A stretch of 64,000 nucleotides of DNA, taken from positions 28,877,595 to 28,941,594 of the forward strand of contig NC_135549.1 in assembly GCF_964340395.1 (NCBI RefSeq). Reading direction: 5' to 3'. Positions 1 through 14,116 of the stretch are shown piece after piece (positions within the stretch are counted from its first letter, which is position 1; the number at the start of each line of letters is the position of its first letter). Origin of the DNA: Glandiceps talaboti (Eukaryota; Hemichordata; Enteropneusta; Spengelidae). The notes beneath the pieces were generated by a model. The model was not told the DNA's origin, did no database searches, and was given only the letters and a program-made list of their open reading frames with translations. Position numbers and translations under genes: made by a program.

Positions 1-299
1 ATATATATATATATTAACAGGTTGCTGTGTGATCGCGTGGTCTTCTCGCTGAAAATGAAATGAACAATATGTATGACGTATGTAGCCTATACTGTATGTT
101 GTCCTAGGTTACAACTCAGCCTGGGGTAACAGTATTAATGGGTCATTGACCATATCATGTGAAGCATGTCTACCCGGCAAAATTTTTCCACGTGTCAGCT
201 TCAAATATGGCGGCATCTGTGATACTATTATTATTATTATGAATGTTCTGTCAGTGTTGCATTACATGTTAAAAACATTGACTTCTGAGAACCAATATC

Positions 300-420
300 T
301 GCACAGGCACTCGAGTCAATTTGTATGATTTAAAGAAATGTAGGGTATTAAAGTACATACTTAGTAACTTACCCTACATTTAAAAAAAACAACATACAAA
401 TTGATTCGAATGGCTGTGAA
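300..420. repeat. Short inverted-repeat (foldback) element
   Basis: Arms at about 302-346 and 369-419 are reverse complements with few mismatches; both contain TCAATTTGTATG or its complement and an AAATGTAGGGTA block. The size and structure suit a small MITE, but no clear target duplication was seen. Confidence 0.7.
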
Positions 421-934
421 CATCTGCATCTGTGACAGACACCGACACCGACACAGTACACACTGTACAGTGTAAAAACACACTATTATCTACTCTGATC
501 TGGTACATGTATATATACACGTCATCGCAACGTGACACGATTTTACTCCGGTAATGCTAAACCCGGTCATGTCGTCAGGCGATCGACGCCATAAATGGCC
601 TATATATATAATCCTCCTGACCTTGGAATATACGGACATAACCGACAACTTGCATTCATATATACATGCATGTCCTTGTAGCCCACGCAGTGCGTTTACC
701 CCTACATTAGTATCGTGACCCAATATAACGTATATCAAATCTGTGACTGGAATTCGTATAACAGTATTCCATTTATAATTTTCCTAGATTCGTACTGCGG
801 TACCACATGAACGGATGGCAGTGCCCTTATATATATGTATTTCAATCCATATATAAGGCGTACAATAGGTGTACAAGCAATTATTGATAATTCCTATACA
901 AAAGGCAGAACACGTCTATACAGAGAATTATTCA

Positions 935-936
<2 letters not shown>

Positions 937-1007
<71 letters not shown>

Positions 1008-1010
1008 TAC
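937..1010. repeat. (ACACAT)n hexanucleotide microsatellite
   Basis: About a dozen perfect ACACAT units in tandem. They generate overlapping His-Thr and His-Ile frames that are not genes. Confidence 0.97.
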
Positions 1011-2526
1011 AGAGATATATGTTACAGTCATACATACGTGTACATCGGTAAGAACGGATAGGTTTGTATCAAATCAACTGATAGTGAGATACAGCTGGCA
1101 CAGACGCCACATCGCCGATCAGAGTGAATGTCTCCATTGAACGGCACTTGAAGGTCCCTTTTGAATGTACTACTAAATTACAATACCAGGCCAAGTGAGT
1201 CAAGGTCGCTAAGCCTCATCAATGGAGCTATCATTGCCACAATGGGCAGGCGTGTATACTCGAAGAACTATGTATGTACTCAGGCGGTAGAGGCGGAGGT
1301 ATTTGTGTCATCAGACGTATTCGAACTCAGGTCAAAGTTCGAAGCACTGACATATACACGGAAGAAGCCGGAATGACGTCTATTTTATATCTCGTGATAT
1401 TGAGCGTGGGTGTGTGGAGTATGTTCTATTACTTATAATATGAGAAAACGTTGCATTGTTTAGAGTTTTAAGGTAGATACTTACAGTTACAATGTTAGAT
1501 AGGTCTAAATAAATCCGGCTTGTTTTCAGAGATCCCGCAAGATCGCGGGACATTCCGCACCACGAAATACATGTATTTGCTCAAGTCTGTTTACTATATA
1601 TACTAGTATAATATTAACACGTAACATACATAGTGCGTTGCGTTACGTAACAAACGAAATTGTTTGATCTTACAACTTTTTATCTGGGGGACCGAGAAAC
1701 TTTATTTACCAAGTTGATCTTATTTGAAGATGAATTTACCAGGAAAGACTATTACATGTAATTGTATTTAAACATTTTGAACAATATTGAAAGTTTTAAA
1801 ACAGCAGTGGAGTATAAACTCTATATCACGAAGTTAGTACTACGGAAATCCAACTCTCTCTCTCTATATATATAAATGAAAGAAGACGAGTCTGATATTA
1901 CATTGTGGAATTACACTACGGACCGTTTCACCAGAAGGATCGTCGGGTGTAATAGTGTGGTTTAATAGTATTCGTTAGCTATACACTATGATTCTGCTTT
2001 ATGTACCTGTACATAACTTATGTGTGTTCACTGACGGCTGTGTGTACACAAAAAAATTGACAACAAAGGTTACGTATTATTAAGTAAGAACTTGTTAGCG
2101 TGCCGGCATTTACTGATTAATTCAGTTCTGCTGTTCAAGTTCGTTGATTTGTCGGCAGTTATAATAAAATATTTTTCCCAGAGACATAGTTGACATCGTT
2201 TGGTAACATTTAGAGTATGAGGAAGCCTGCTTGAGAACTGACCAGTGTATGTCGTAATTAGTTTTGCTGTCTTTTAGGTGCCAAATGTATTTACTGAGCG
2301 CAGTGTCTTTCTTCTTGTGATCAAGTTTAAATGAAGACTTGTGGTTGTTAAACCTGCTTTTGAATTCTGTGTCACTAACACCTATGTATGATTTGTGATC
2401 CTTCTGGTGAAACGGTCCGTAGTGTAATTCCGCAATGTAATATCAGACTCGTCTTCTTTCATTTGTATGTATGATAGCTCTCCAAGGTGATCGAGCACTC
2501 TACTTGGCGAAAGAAGAATGAAACTC

Positions 2527-2629
<103 letters not shown>

Positions 2630-2637
2630 ATGTAATA

Positions 2638-2686
2638 AGTCGTTACTCAGAGTTTCACGCTTCGAGCGATCATCAGGCAACTAAAT
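2638..2686 (-). ncRNA. Candidate degenerate hammerhead ribozyme motif of the PLE
   Basis: The minus strand shows, in type I order, CTGATGA (2676-2670), a stem-loop with CGCT and AGCG arms, GAAA (2656-2653), a very short stem III (CTCTGAG) and GTA as the cleavage triplet, followed by ACGACT, which pairs with AGTTGC upstream at five of six positions. PLEs are known to carry hammerheads with tiny stem III. The stem I pair next to the cleavage site and the first stem II pair are mismatched, so this copy may be inactive. Confidence 0.42.
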
Positions 2687-3005
2687 TGGGATTGTTAAAA
2701 TCGGTACATATTAATTGGATTTTATTTACAGAGATGTCATAACAGTTACAAGGCCAAATGATTCATTGTCGTTGTCAATGCACATATACGCTCAATGAAA
2801 TAAAAAAATTCTGTTTCTTCACACTGGTACTAGAATTGGTAAATGTTATTTTTCATTATTATTTAACTAAACAAACGAGACGGAGTTAAAGTATCCACGT
2901 TGTTCGTATTCGTAACGTAACATTTCATATTTCTATATCCATACAAGCAAGCACAATTATATATGAGTGAGCCCCTGTGGTCTATCCAAGTATACGTCAC
3001 TGGAT

Positions 3006-3062
3006 CTGTAACTTCGCTACTCCTCTACACAGCACAGTAGACGAGAGATAGCGAAGTTACAG
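3006..3062. repeat. Hairpin with arms around TGTAACTTCGCTA
   Basis: CTGTAACTTCGCTA near the start and TAGCGAAGTTACAG at the end are perfect complements separated by about 29 bases. No promoter or terminator role is evident. Confidence 0.75.
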
Positions 3063-3969
3063 GTCCACAACGCCGTACTTAGACAGGCTATAGTCGGACA
3101 CCAACAATTAATGTATATTTAGACAACTAATGATCATTGACGATGTACAGATCTGGAAAGCAGTTGAAAATGTTCACTCGTTATGATCTTGTATAAATCA
3201 AGGTACTCCAACCACGATATCTCCCCCCCCCCCTCATCAATAGGGGACGGCGTAGTCATTATTTTATTATTCAAGTTTGATACACTCGGACAGTTCTTCC
3301 ATAGCTGTTCTAAGAGTAAAGAGGATGAATAAAACCACGTTTTGCATTCATTAGAATCACCGTGAAGTCGTTACTTGGTGAGATAATTTGGTTTGTGGAG
3401 TCGTTGGTAATTTATCATAGTGTGATGATCGTTAATTGACGTCGTCGTCGTCATCATCATCATCATCATCATCATCATCGTCGTCGTCGTCGTCGTCGTC
3501 GTCAATATCATTAGCTTCATATCGGGCATAGATACACTGAGACTCCTTTTAGTGGTCTGAGATACACCGTGTCGGCGCCGCCCCCCCCCCCCCCCAATCG
3601 GCCTTACCCCTCTCAAGAGAGGCCGTTGAGGGCGCACTGCAAAGTACTAGTATCTTCCGAGTCTAGTCTTACCTCGGATGTTCTTTCGATACAATACGAC
3701 ACACGACCGAACATCGCTATCGAGGATTGAACATCCAAGTTCGGGCAAGCCGTCATTGTTCGTTCGCTTATCGTATCGGAAGAAAGCCCGAACGTCTAGC
3801 AGCAAGATAGTCTGGCATGATGCGAAAACGTTCACAAGTTTAGCGCCCAAAACGTCGACCAAATTGTATGTCGGTAAAGCTTTGATTGGGTTTTGACGTT
3901 AAAACTCAATTAATTCAATTGAATTAATTTTTAACCCTCCCCCCAAAAAAACAAACAAACAAACAAACA

Positions 3970-4002
<33 letters not shown>

Positions 4003-4202
4003 AAACCACTGGTCGGCGTCGTACAACAAAGTGTTCAGACATCTATAATTAACAATGATTTAGGAGAAGCAATACATGACTTTATGCCCCCGACAGTGAT
4101 TTAATTTGTCAGGATTATTGGGGTTAGGATTAAGATTTGTGAGAACCTGATTCTGAACCTGGCATTGAATAATTGGGTCTTAAATTGATTGTGTTCTTTG
4201 TA

Positions 4203-4552
4203 CAGACTGTTTTATGTTAGTGTTCACTGGTCCTGTTTTATACAATGACGCAGAAACCATGCAACACTTCAAGATAGCAAGATTGAATAAATATAGTTTC
4301 TTATGACATTTAGTCTAAATGAAATGAACCAATCATGCCACCATGCAGACATCAAATGTAGACATGAAAAACAGTGGTACCCTTGTGTCTGCATCTAGTT
4401 GTAGGACGTTTAAACAGTTTATTTCATTCAGGCTAAATGTAAGAACAAATTGTAATCTTGATACTAGTTCAATCAGTGTCTTTAACTGTTTCTGTTTCTG
4501 TGTGGATGTAAGAAACAGAGCCAGTGAACACTAACATGAAAAGGGCTGTATA
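4203..4552. mobile_element. Candidate MITE with terminal inverted repeats
   Basis: The left end contains ATGTTAGTGTTCACTGG and the right end its complement CCAGTGAACACTAACAT, with further partial pairing outwards. The interior has no coding potential. The right edge is followed by a short (AATC)n run. Class not assigned. Confidence 0.5.
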
Positions 4553-4734
4553 GTCGGCATAATCAATCAATCAGATCACATTTCAACTCACAATACAAAG
4601 CTCAGTAACAAAAAGAAACAAATTATATACTTTCAAACCGTTATTTTTATTCTGTACCAAAAATATAAACATGACCAAAAACGTGACCTGGCATGTACAA
4701 GTGTTTTTTTTTAAAACAGACATGTTTATGAATA

Positions 4735-4766
<32 letters not shown>

Positions 4767-5538
4767 TACCATGAATCACTGACTTTAGTAATAATACCGA
4801 CCACATGAATAGCACAAAAGAAACATACACATCACATGTATATATATTCAAACATATATATTCAACAAGTCTTCATAGAAACCACAACCGCCACCACATA
4901 ATCTACTTCTGTGACAACAGAGAATTACTATACATGTAATGTGTCTGTGATAAACAAGAAATGGCTAAAGTTTGATATTTGCATACTCCTCAAGGTAAAG
5001 GTCTTAAAAGAAACCTCACACTTCATGATGTGGGAGGTAGACGCTTGAATGGGGTCTATTGCATTTTTAAATACAAACATGGCTACCATTTGGTCAAATT
5101 TATATATATTCATGAAACAAAGTGATTTGCATATGTCCCATATGACATGTCACTTTTGTGACAGGTTTGAGTGAATCAAATATTGCATATCAGAGAAATG
5201 ACATATTGGGCACACATGGATAGAGCCCATTGTAATAATCCCTCTATTGAGACAATTATTGCAAAGAATAAAAAAAAATACAAAGTATTTTTAACCTGAA
5301 ATGAACAATGCTATGTTACAAAATTTAAATAAACTATAAATGCAAAGAATAAATGTACAACATATTTTTAACCTGAAATGAACAACACTATGTTACAAAA
5401 TTTAACAAACTATTTTACAAGGAATAAACATACAAGATATTTAATATCAACCGGAAAATGAACAATACAGCACTTTCTGATTTTTTTGTAAAAAAAAGTT
5501 TAGCAGGCCACAACAACCATGCTGGGCAATTACAGATA

Positions 5539-5697
5539 AAACATCCAGGGATCGCTGAACGACTGTGCATATCATACACATTTTATGTTCCCTAAGAACA
5601 ATTTAGATAGATAAGAAACAGGCTTCCCACAGACCACTCAATACAAATATAAAATGTGTATGATATGCACAGTCGTTCGGGCGATCCCTCAATGTTT
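5539..5697. mobile_element. 159-bp MITE with TA target duplication (copy 1 of 2)
   Basis: The ends are AAACATCCAGGGATCGC and GCGATCCCTCAATGTTT, flanked on both sides by TA. Long inner arms share CATATCATACACATTTTAT and its complement. A second copy is at 41126-41278. TA flanks and size fit a Tc1/mariner-type non-autonomous element. Confidence 0.85.
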
Positions 5698-6989
5698 TAC
5701 CTGTAACATCAACTATGACAACGTAAAAATGTAACACCCTTGTTTATAAAAAAAAAACCAACAAACACTACTTTGGCAATTGAGGTGTTGGTTTACAAAG
5801 ATAGACACACAATAAAACTATTGCTGTTTGATGTGGTAGATTACACAACTGGGTCATATCGGTACCTCTGTTATGCCACTGTGATCAAGATAGTGTAAAC
5901 ATTAGAAGTCCCCCAAAATGTAAATTACAAGATCATGGATATCACGTCATTTACAGAGCTAATGCCATGATTTGCTTGTCATTGCTATATTCAAATAAAC
6001 AAATAAAACAAAGCATTAATTGGATGTAAATATATCTTATAACAAGTTGAAAATGTGAAATGGCAAAAAAAACCCACCAAATATATGAATATTATTTTTT
6101 TTTTATATTTATATGACTAAATGATACAAAATAAACCCTGTTTTGAAATGAAAATAATTTTCATTACTTACAATATGAAATAACATAAAAGAAAATCATC
6201 TTGATAAAGCCTGTTTAGGTGTGAAGTCGGCACGATATCCATGTTCATATTTACATTAAAATGTGACCTATTCAAATTCATATTCTATGAGACCTCCTAT
6301 TTAAATTCATAGTTAAAGGAAATCCATTCAAATTCATATTCAAATTCATATTTAAATGTGACCTATTCCAATTTATATTCAAACTTGACCTTCAAAATGT
6401 ATATAAATATGGTGTCAACTTCTCACAATACCAAATTCAAGCCGTTTTTTGTACTCCTCTACGGAAGTTATAAATAGCAAAGTGACACGAGAACTGTGCT
6501 TTGAAAACTAAAATTGTCTTTATATTAATTTTGAAAATAAATGTTAAACAGTTGTATTTTATAAAATGTAAATACAACACATTACCTATGTGTCATACTG
6601 ATTTTAATACAATACACAGAAGTCAACAAAATTACAAATTATCATTGTTGACTGACTGTGGATGCCAAGGTAGTTCACTCTTTCAATTAATCAAAGTAAA
6701 AATAAAATTACTGTATGCTTATCCAAAATTTGATGTTTGCATAGGAAAATGTAAAAATATTTAAATAAACAAATAAAACATGGACAAATAAATTATTTTT
6801 GCATCCATCAGTATCCTCTTTCAGGATACATATTGGATTCCTTCCTTTTTTGTCTTTGAAACCTTTTCAGTTGCACTTTTGGATTTTAATGTTGCTTCTT
6901 TCATAATTCAGTTTATGCATCAATGGAATGTACTGTGTGTGTGCCACAGTTTTATACACGTATACAACATACAAACAATCTCTGGTATA

Positions 6990-7600
6990 TCATGAGAACT
7001 CAGCAACATCTCTCTTATACCACCTGACTATACCATCTCGGTGAAGTTGTCTCCACAGTGCAATCTCTCTTTTAAAATCATGACTTCCCTTCAGATTAGG
7101 ATATCTGACATATTCTTTGTCATAGTAGTGCATAGAGTAATCGTGTGTGAATCCCATACCATACAGAGACACCATATCACAACCACCGTGTAATGCTGTC
7201 ATTACCATCAATGCACCGGTTGTAGGACGGAATGATGTTGTGTTCTCCCAACTGTAGATACACAGAAATAATCGAAAATAAACAAATTTTAATTTCAGAT
7301 GATCTCATCTTGAATAATCAATGGGTTGGAATGCAAATAAAACCAATATAATCGACAGAAAGACTTATATTACAAATTTTAGTGAAAATCAAAGTTCTTC
7401 AAATCTCTCCATATTCTGCCTGATGTAACCTTGGGTTTGATCCTTTTTGAAATTATGAAAGAAATTAGGAAGTAAATCTGCTTGTTTCAACGACTCTGAC
7501 AATCATTTATTTATTCCATAGAGTTACATGTAACATGGCATTCAATGGTAGCCATATTGGATTCTAAAATGGCCTATTATCTTCAATAAGGGTATGGTGG

Positions 7601-7651
<51 letters not shown>

Positions 7652-7776
7652 ATGTATGTATGTATGTATGTATGTGTGTGTGTATGTATGTATGTATGTA
7701 TGTATGTATGTATGTGTGTATGTATGTATGTATGTATGTGTGTGTGTATGTATGTATGTATGTCTGTCTGTCTGTC

Positions 7777-7808
<32 letters not shown>

Positions 7809-7824
7809 TGTATGTATGTATGTA

Positions 7825-7855
<31 letters not shown>

Positions 7856-7920
7856 ATGTATGTATGTATGTATGTATGTATGTGTGTATGTATGTATGTC
7901 TGTCTGTCTGTCTGTCTGTC

Positions 7921-8003
<83 letters not shown>

Positions 8004-11000
8004 ATGTATGTATGCTGTCTGTATGTGTGTGTCTGTCTGTATTGTCATTCATTTTTTATTTTGTTGTTTTGAGAGTGAGTAATTTCTTCCAGTGCTGACA
8101 ATCAAGGCCAAAACATGAACATATAATTCAGGACAATATTCAAGCAAAAAACAAAGGTATGGTCATGTTAATAGTGAATAAATAGCTGTCCACTACCTCA
8201 GATTTCAATCAGATAGGAAGACATCCATGATTTATAAAAGAAACTGTTTACTGTAATAAACTGCAATAAATGACTTACATTTTGTGAATGTACCTCACAA
8301 AGTCAGGATGAAGTATTCGGATATTATCACTTTTTGTTCTTATCTTGGGGGGTCTCTTTGATTTACCTTTACCAATGACATCCAATATGTAACCATAGTC
8401 TTGTTTGCGGCATGGAATGAACAGGTAAGTTACTCCCTATGAACAAGAAAGGGTGATTAGTGGGTAAACGCCACTTGACTTCCCCTGGTATTTTACTGAG
8501 TTTCCATGCCAAAAAATAAGCTACGGAAATCTATACAGATTTACCATATTTCCCTTCTCTGTTACCACGGATTCCATCCAAATTATTGTATATGACATCA
8601 TAAATTTAAACATTAAATTAAGTAATATGAAGCCCTTTTGGTGATACACAAAGTACATGTATGTAAATGGGAATAATTTAACTTTTGGGTTGCAGAAAAT
8701 CTTGCATAAATACACTCAAGTCACTATTCATTCAAAAGGTTTTTGAAATAAAGTGACAGGGCGCCCTCACACATCAGTCAGCCCTTTCACAGATAGAGTA
8801 CGCCAGTGAGGTGCAGGCAGAGTGACAAGACATATCTTACAGTCGAGAAAAATTATATCTACATTAATATTTTTTGGTATCTTAATCAGTCTATGGATAC
8901 TTTAGATTCTAATCACAGCATATTATAGGCTGGAATTATTTAACAGCACAAATGCACTGCAGCTGTTTTAGGACTACTAATTCTCGGTTTTCACACTCGC
9001 TGGCATCACTAATATGTTTGCAGGTCAAAAATTATCAGAACGAAAGAGTTATAAAAGAATTAATTCTTTCATTTTTTATACTAGTGGCAATAAAGGTTTC
9101 ATTTACTAAAATAGACACAAACTAAAACTATTATTGTTCGAAGTGGTAGATTACACAAGTGTGTGATAGCAGCACATCTGCTGTACACATATAATCACCC
9201 TGTAATCAAGATAGTGTGTGGCCACTTGAAAAACACTGTCTATCAGAAATGGCACCTTACGGAGCATATAACAAGTCTTCATGTAAGACATAGTCCCCCA
9301 AAAAAGTATTTCTTGTAGTGACTACAAGTTCTTTAGTTTGTACATTATGTCGCAGGCTGAAATCAAAATCTGTCAGATCAAAATGGACAACAACTATGTC
9401 ATGGCCTTTAAAGAAATCAAAAAGATACACTGATAACACATGAAAGGGTTGTTCATTTCTTATCTATTATGTGTAGATCCATGACAATTTCAGGCACATT
9501 AGCATTAATATTTATATTATCTTGATGATTTCAAAATAGGACGACATAGCTATTTGACCCTGAAGATGAAGGTCAAGGTCTAAAGTCAGTGTGTCATTAG
9601 AAAGCTCATCATTTATAACCATGATGAAGACACTTGAATAGGGTCTCTATCTGTTAAGCGTCAAGAGTTATTGGCCAAAATGTGAATGTTTACGACAAAT
9701 ATGGCCACCATTTTGCCGTTATCATGGGGGTTGTGAAACGAAGTGATGTGTAAATGTAGACTACAGCATCTGACATTTGTACAAGGTTTGGTTGAAATCA
9801 GTCCATGCATAGCAGAGATATACATAAACACTTTGACAATAATACGGCTATTTGACCTTACAGATGGAGGTCAAGGTCAAAAGTCCATGTGCCATTAAAA
9901 AGCTCATGATTGATAACATGGGTGAAGAAACTTGAATGAGGTCTCTATCTGTTAAACTTCAAGAGTTATCGGCCAAAATGTGAATATTTATGACAAATAT
10001 GGCTGCCATTTTGCCGTTATCATTAGGGTTGTAAAACCAAGTGACGTGCATATGCCCTCTATAGCATCCGACATTTGTACCAGGGTTGGTTGAAGGATGG
10101 AAGGAAGGACAGACGGACAGACGAACAGAGTAGTCCAACATAGTAGCCCCATCTGGCTTCGCCCTTTGGGGGCTAATTAAACCATTGTCCTTTTAATAGC
10201 TTATTTCAACACGTCCCAACAATAGTTTTAGTTTGTGTCTAATCTCAGTAAACCGAAACCTAGTTTGCCGCTGTAGTACCTCACCTCATCGTTTGGTAGA
10301 TCTGATTTGTCTGTATAAAGTAATGATCTATCAAAGAAGACATAGTGAGTCAGTTTGGTGCCAACATCTACTTCATGACCCCTCCTTAGTGCATTGTTTA
10401 CTCTGAAATCAACACAACAAAGTTATAATTATTACATACCATGCATAAGGCAAGTTGCACCACAGGTAGCAGCAAGCATGTGATCATTATTTTTTTTTTG
10501 CAGTAGAGAATGAAGAAAACTAATTTTTCTGTTTTCTTTCTTTCTACGATATATGGACTAATGAAAGAATAACTTCGTCTTCTTTCCCGGCTGAATAGTT
10601 ATTCTTTTTGTTTACCGTACAATATGCCTCATCTGTTTGTCTGTTCTTTCGCTCTTATAAAATCACACTTATCAAAGTGATAATATGTCTAATCTTATAG
10701 TGAACAATCTAACTTTTTGGAGGATTATCACATCAGATAAACTGATAATCATAATCATATCCTAATTAGGTATAAAGTATCCATTGAAATGGATGCAGCT
10801 ATCACAGGCCAAGATGTGACAAGTCATGCCTTCGAAGTTTCAAAACCAAAACCATACAAGTGGAGATGATGAACATTTCGAGAACAGATCTGTTGATAAC
10901 TGTTTGACAGTTTTTACCTGAACACCATATCATGGCTGTCTATTTCTTTTCCCATATGAGAACCATTTAAGATACCACCTGTACCAATTACAGCACAGCT

Positions 11001-14000
11001 AACACATGATGCCTTTTTACCATCTTTAGGTGTAGCAAATATACCATCTTCTATTTGGAACTCTTCATAAACAGTTTGTATCTCTGAACAAAAAAACAAA
11101 AAGGTAATTTCAATAACATTTTAAATTTGGCTTTATGTTCAAAATAACAATAAATGATAAATAATGATGTTGGTTTTTATATAGCGCTTTCCCACTTTGT
11201 GCTCAAAGCTCTTTACAATTACTACCCCTGGCATGGATCTATAGCGGCACAATGGCTCTCTATACTTCCTCAACTCCCTGGGGAGCATACAATCCATTTC
11301 AGCCTTTATAAGTGCATAGGATTAAAGCATTCACATTGCAATCTCTATCCTACCAGGTCCCCAATTATACAGCTGGTTTGACTAAGGCACAGTTGTGGTT
11401 CAAATCTTCCACTCAGAAACAAATGGCAGCGATGAGGCTTGAACTTGCAACCTGCAGATTCCAAGCCAGCCACTCTAACCATTCAACCATCATGATTCCA
11501 TTATATAACCAATCTTGTTTCAGCATTAAACAGATCTGTACATTTCATGACACATATACCAGTAATATGACTGATTTGATCAATTGAGAAGAGAGTGTAC
11601 AAGGAAATGAAGCATCCGTTTCATTGATGTACAGGTGGAAAATGTACATTATGTATATGTACATAATGAACGATGGAACTATTTGGAAAGGACAGTGGAT
11701 AATAACAGTGTGTTCATACTGTGTGTTAATTCATAGATGTTGGAGAAACTCCAACGTTTACAGTTTTTAGCTTTTCAGTAAAGAATTTGCACACAGAAAA
11801 AGTGGATAACACAAGAAATAGAAAGGATAATGACAGAGTCTGGGAGCCGGAAACAGTTTACATCTCAATGGAATAAATCAAATAGTGGGATTATAATAAA
11901 AATAACATGTCAGTTAGAGGTCTAAAGATCATTTATCAAAGACTTTTGGCAATTTCCCATTGTGCTTCAAAATGTATTTCTCTATTTTATGTTTCTCTTT
12001 CACCAAATTCAAGAAGTTGATAATGGCAAAGTTTCTGTAAAGGGAAAGAAACTGGCGGAATAATGGCAAAGCTGAGGAAAGTTTAATCAATGACTAGTTT
12101 CTCACCTTCAAACGTGACATTTTGGTGATACTTGTAACCAAACGGCATCCAGAACGGCATTAGTCTATCATATTCAGATTGACTAAACTTATTTTTGTGT
12201 GCTATAAGTGGTATATCTGGACGATATCTTGCAGCAAACCAGGATGATTCCAGTACTTTCTTCTGAAGTGATGTCGGACACGACTATCAAAAGTGAAAAT
12301 CATACATGATCATAAATTAGTTACAAATTACTACCAGTTTCACTTGTGCCCCAAAGAATAAGTTTGAAAGGCAAAGTACAAAACCTGAGGTGAGACGACC
12401 GAGACGAGATAACTCCCTAGGCTGCATGAATTTCATATGTTAAATTATGACCTGCTTAGTTACACACATTGTTTCTATTCTAGCTCCACTATAAACTACA
12501 CCATTGCATGGTATTAAATATTGAATTCAATACAATTTCCATATTACATTGTACTATAAAATATCAAACCTGTGTATTCCTAAATGATTCTGAACTGTGA
12601 TTTTTAGTTGTTGCCAAACACAAAATCACACCTGGAACGAATCTACAAATCAAAGGTCACCTTCAACTTCAATGTCAAATCACTCTATTTCTACCAACAA
12701 TTCTTGAATGAATCATTACACAAAGATTTGTTTTATTTTGTACTAGTTTCATATCATGATAGCACAAAAGAATCTACTTTTTTTGTGAAGTTTGGTAACT
12801 TTCTGGTCCATATCAAGGAAACTATGTGCAAAAAAATGGCCAAAATTGGCAAGGGGCAAGTATGCTTCCAGAAATTTCCCCAAAAAATTGGTATTCATAC
12901 ATTCTTCTGAAATTCATTTAGTGGCATGAAGGAAGAAATACCAGTCAACGTTTTTGCCTTCACAATATCTTAAATGGTGGACTACATGTATGGTAAAAGT
13001 TATGGCCAGTTGGAAATACCAGAGTGGTTCGAGCAACCTCTTAAATGTCAGCCAACTTAGGGAGTCAACCCGACTCGGGTCAGGTCGTCTTGTCTCAGGT
13101 TTTGAACTTTACCACGTTGGAAATGGTCTAAAACTCAAAGACATGTACATAAAATGAATCAACAATAAGTGAGTCAGTGATGCAAAGCATGGTATACAAG
13201 ACAGCCTGTATTTAAAATTCCAATTTCAAGATATTATACCACACATATTGGAATACACACACAACAAACAAACAAACAAAAGGAGAGGATATGTACAAAA
13301 TAAAACGATGCTGAAGTTGTCTGCAAAAACGAATTGAAAAACACATTCAAAAACGTAATCGTAAACGTATTCGGGTAACTGACCGCAACTGACCTTTTTC
13401 AGTTCAAATTTCGAAAACAACTTTTAAATCGTGAATGTTAATAAACAGTATTGTACTTTAATCGTAATGACTGTGACTACATCATTTTAATAATGTAGAC
13501 AATTCACTAAAAGATTATTCCTTTTATGAGTTATTATGAAAGCGAGTTATTTTTTCATTGATTGGAGGAAAGATCATAAACACACAAACATTTGTCCTGT
13601 CGACATTCGTGAATTTGTTTACATGATGGAAACGTTGTTTAAAAAGGAATTAGTCACAAAAGAAGTTTACCGACCCCTCAGACCTCTTTTTAGTGGTCTG
13701 AGACGGCCCCACGTTGGACCTGAGGTTAGGAATCGTATATGTACATAGGTCGTAAGTTAGTACAACTTTAGCTCTGGAATATGCGATCAGCGCTCCGTCA
13801 CGTATTCGTCAATGGACTGATGATAGCCTATGCGTCTGATGAGATCTGAAGTAGCGAAGTCTTTGTACCTCAGTATATACTAGGATTTTTACGTATTCTT
13901 TTGTAACATCTCTGGCAACTTTTTCCAACAATTAATATTTTTGTCGCAAATAAATATGAATCATACACAAGACACAAGGAAAAGATTGCAATGTCACATG

Positions 14001-14085
14001 TATGTATGTATGTATGTATGTATGTATGTATGTATGTATGTATGTGTGTATGTATGTATGTATTTTATGTATGTATGTATGTATG

Positions 14086-14116
<31 letters not shown>

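Larger units (their letters stand above)
1..1875. other. Gene-free segment with small repeats
   Basis: No coding region is supported. It opens with a short (AT)n run, holds an inverted repeat at about 300-420 and an (ACACAT)n tract at about 937-1010, and ends with a (TC)n(TA)n run at 1853-1873 next to the PLE remnant. Short open frames here lack recognisable domains or splice logic. Confidence 0.6.
2700..6989. other. Gene-free segment downstream of the sialyltransferase, with dispersed repeats
   Basis: No exon could be supported. Contents: hairpin 3006-3062; a GTC/ATC trinucleotide tract about 3440-3505; a C-run near 3582-3595; a perfect AT-rich palindrome near 3908-3931; (AAC)n about 3969-4001; an inverted-repeat element 4203-4552; (CA)n 4737-4766; and a TA-flanked MITE at 5539-5697. 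The part just below 6990 should be the sialyltransferase 3' UTR. Confidence 0.55.

Noticed and set aside
7564-8098. Four overlapping open frames of 138-162 codons on both strands
   Set aside because: They are translations of a TCTG/TATG/TG microsatellite with no non-repeat domain; openness follows from the 4-bp unit.
11380-11480. A tRNA-like B box (GGTTCAAATC) suggesting a tRNA gene
   Set aside because: No cloverleaf or A box at the right distance; it belongs to a dispersed repeat.
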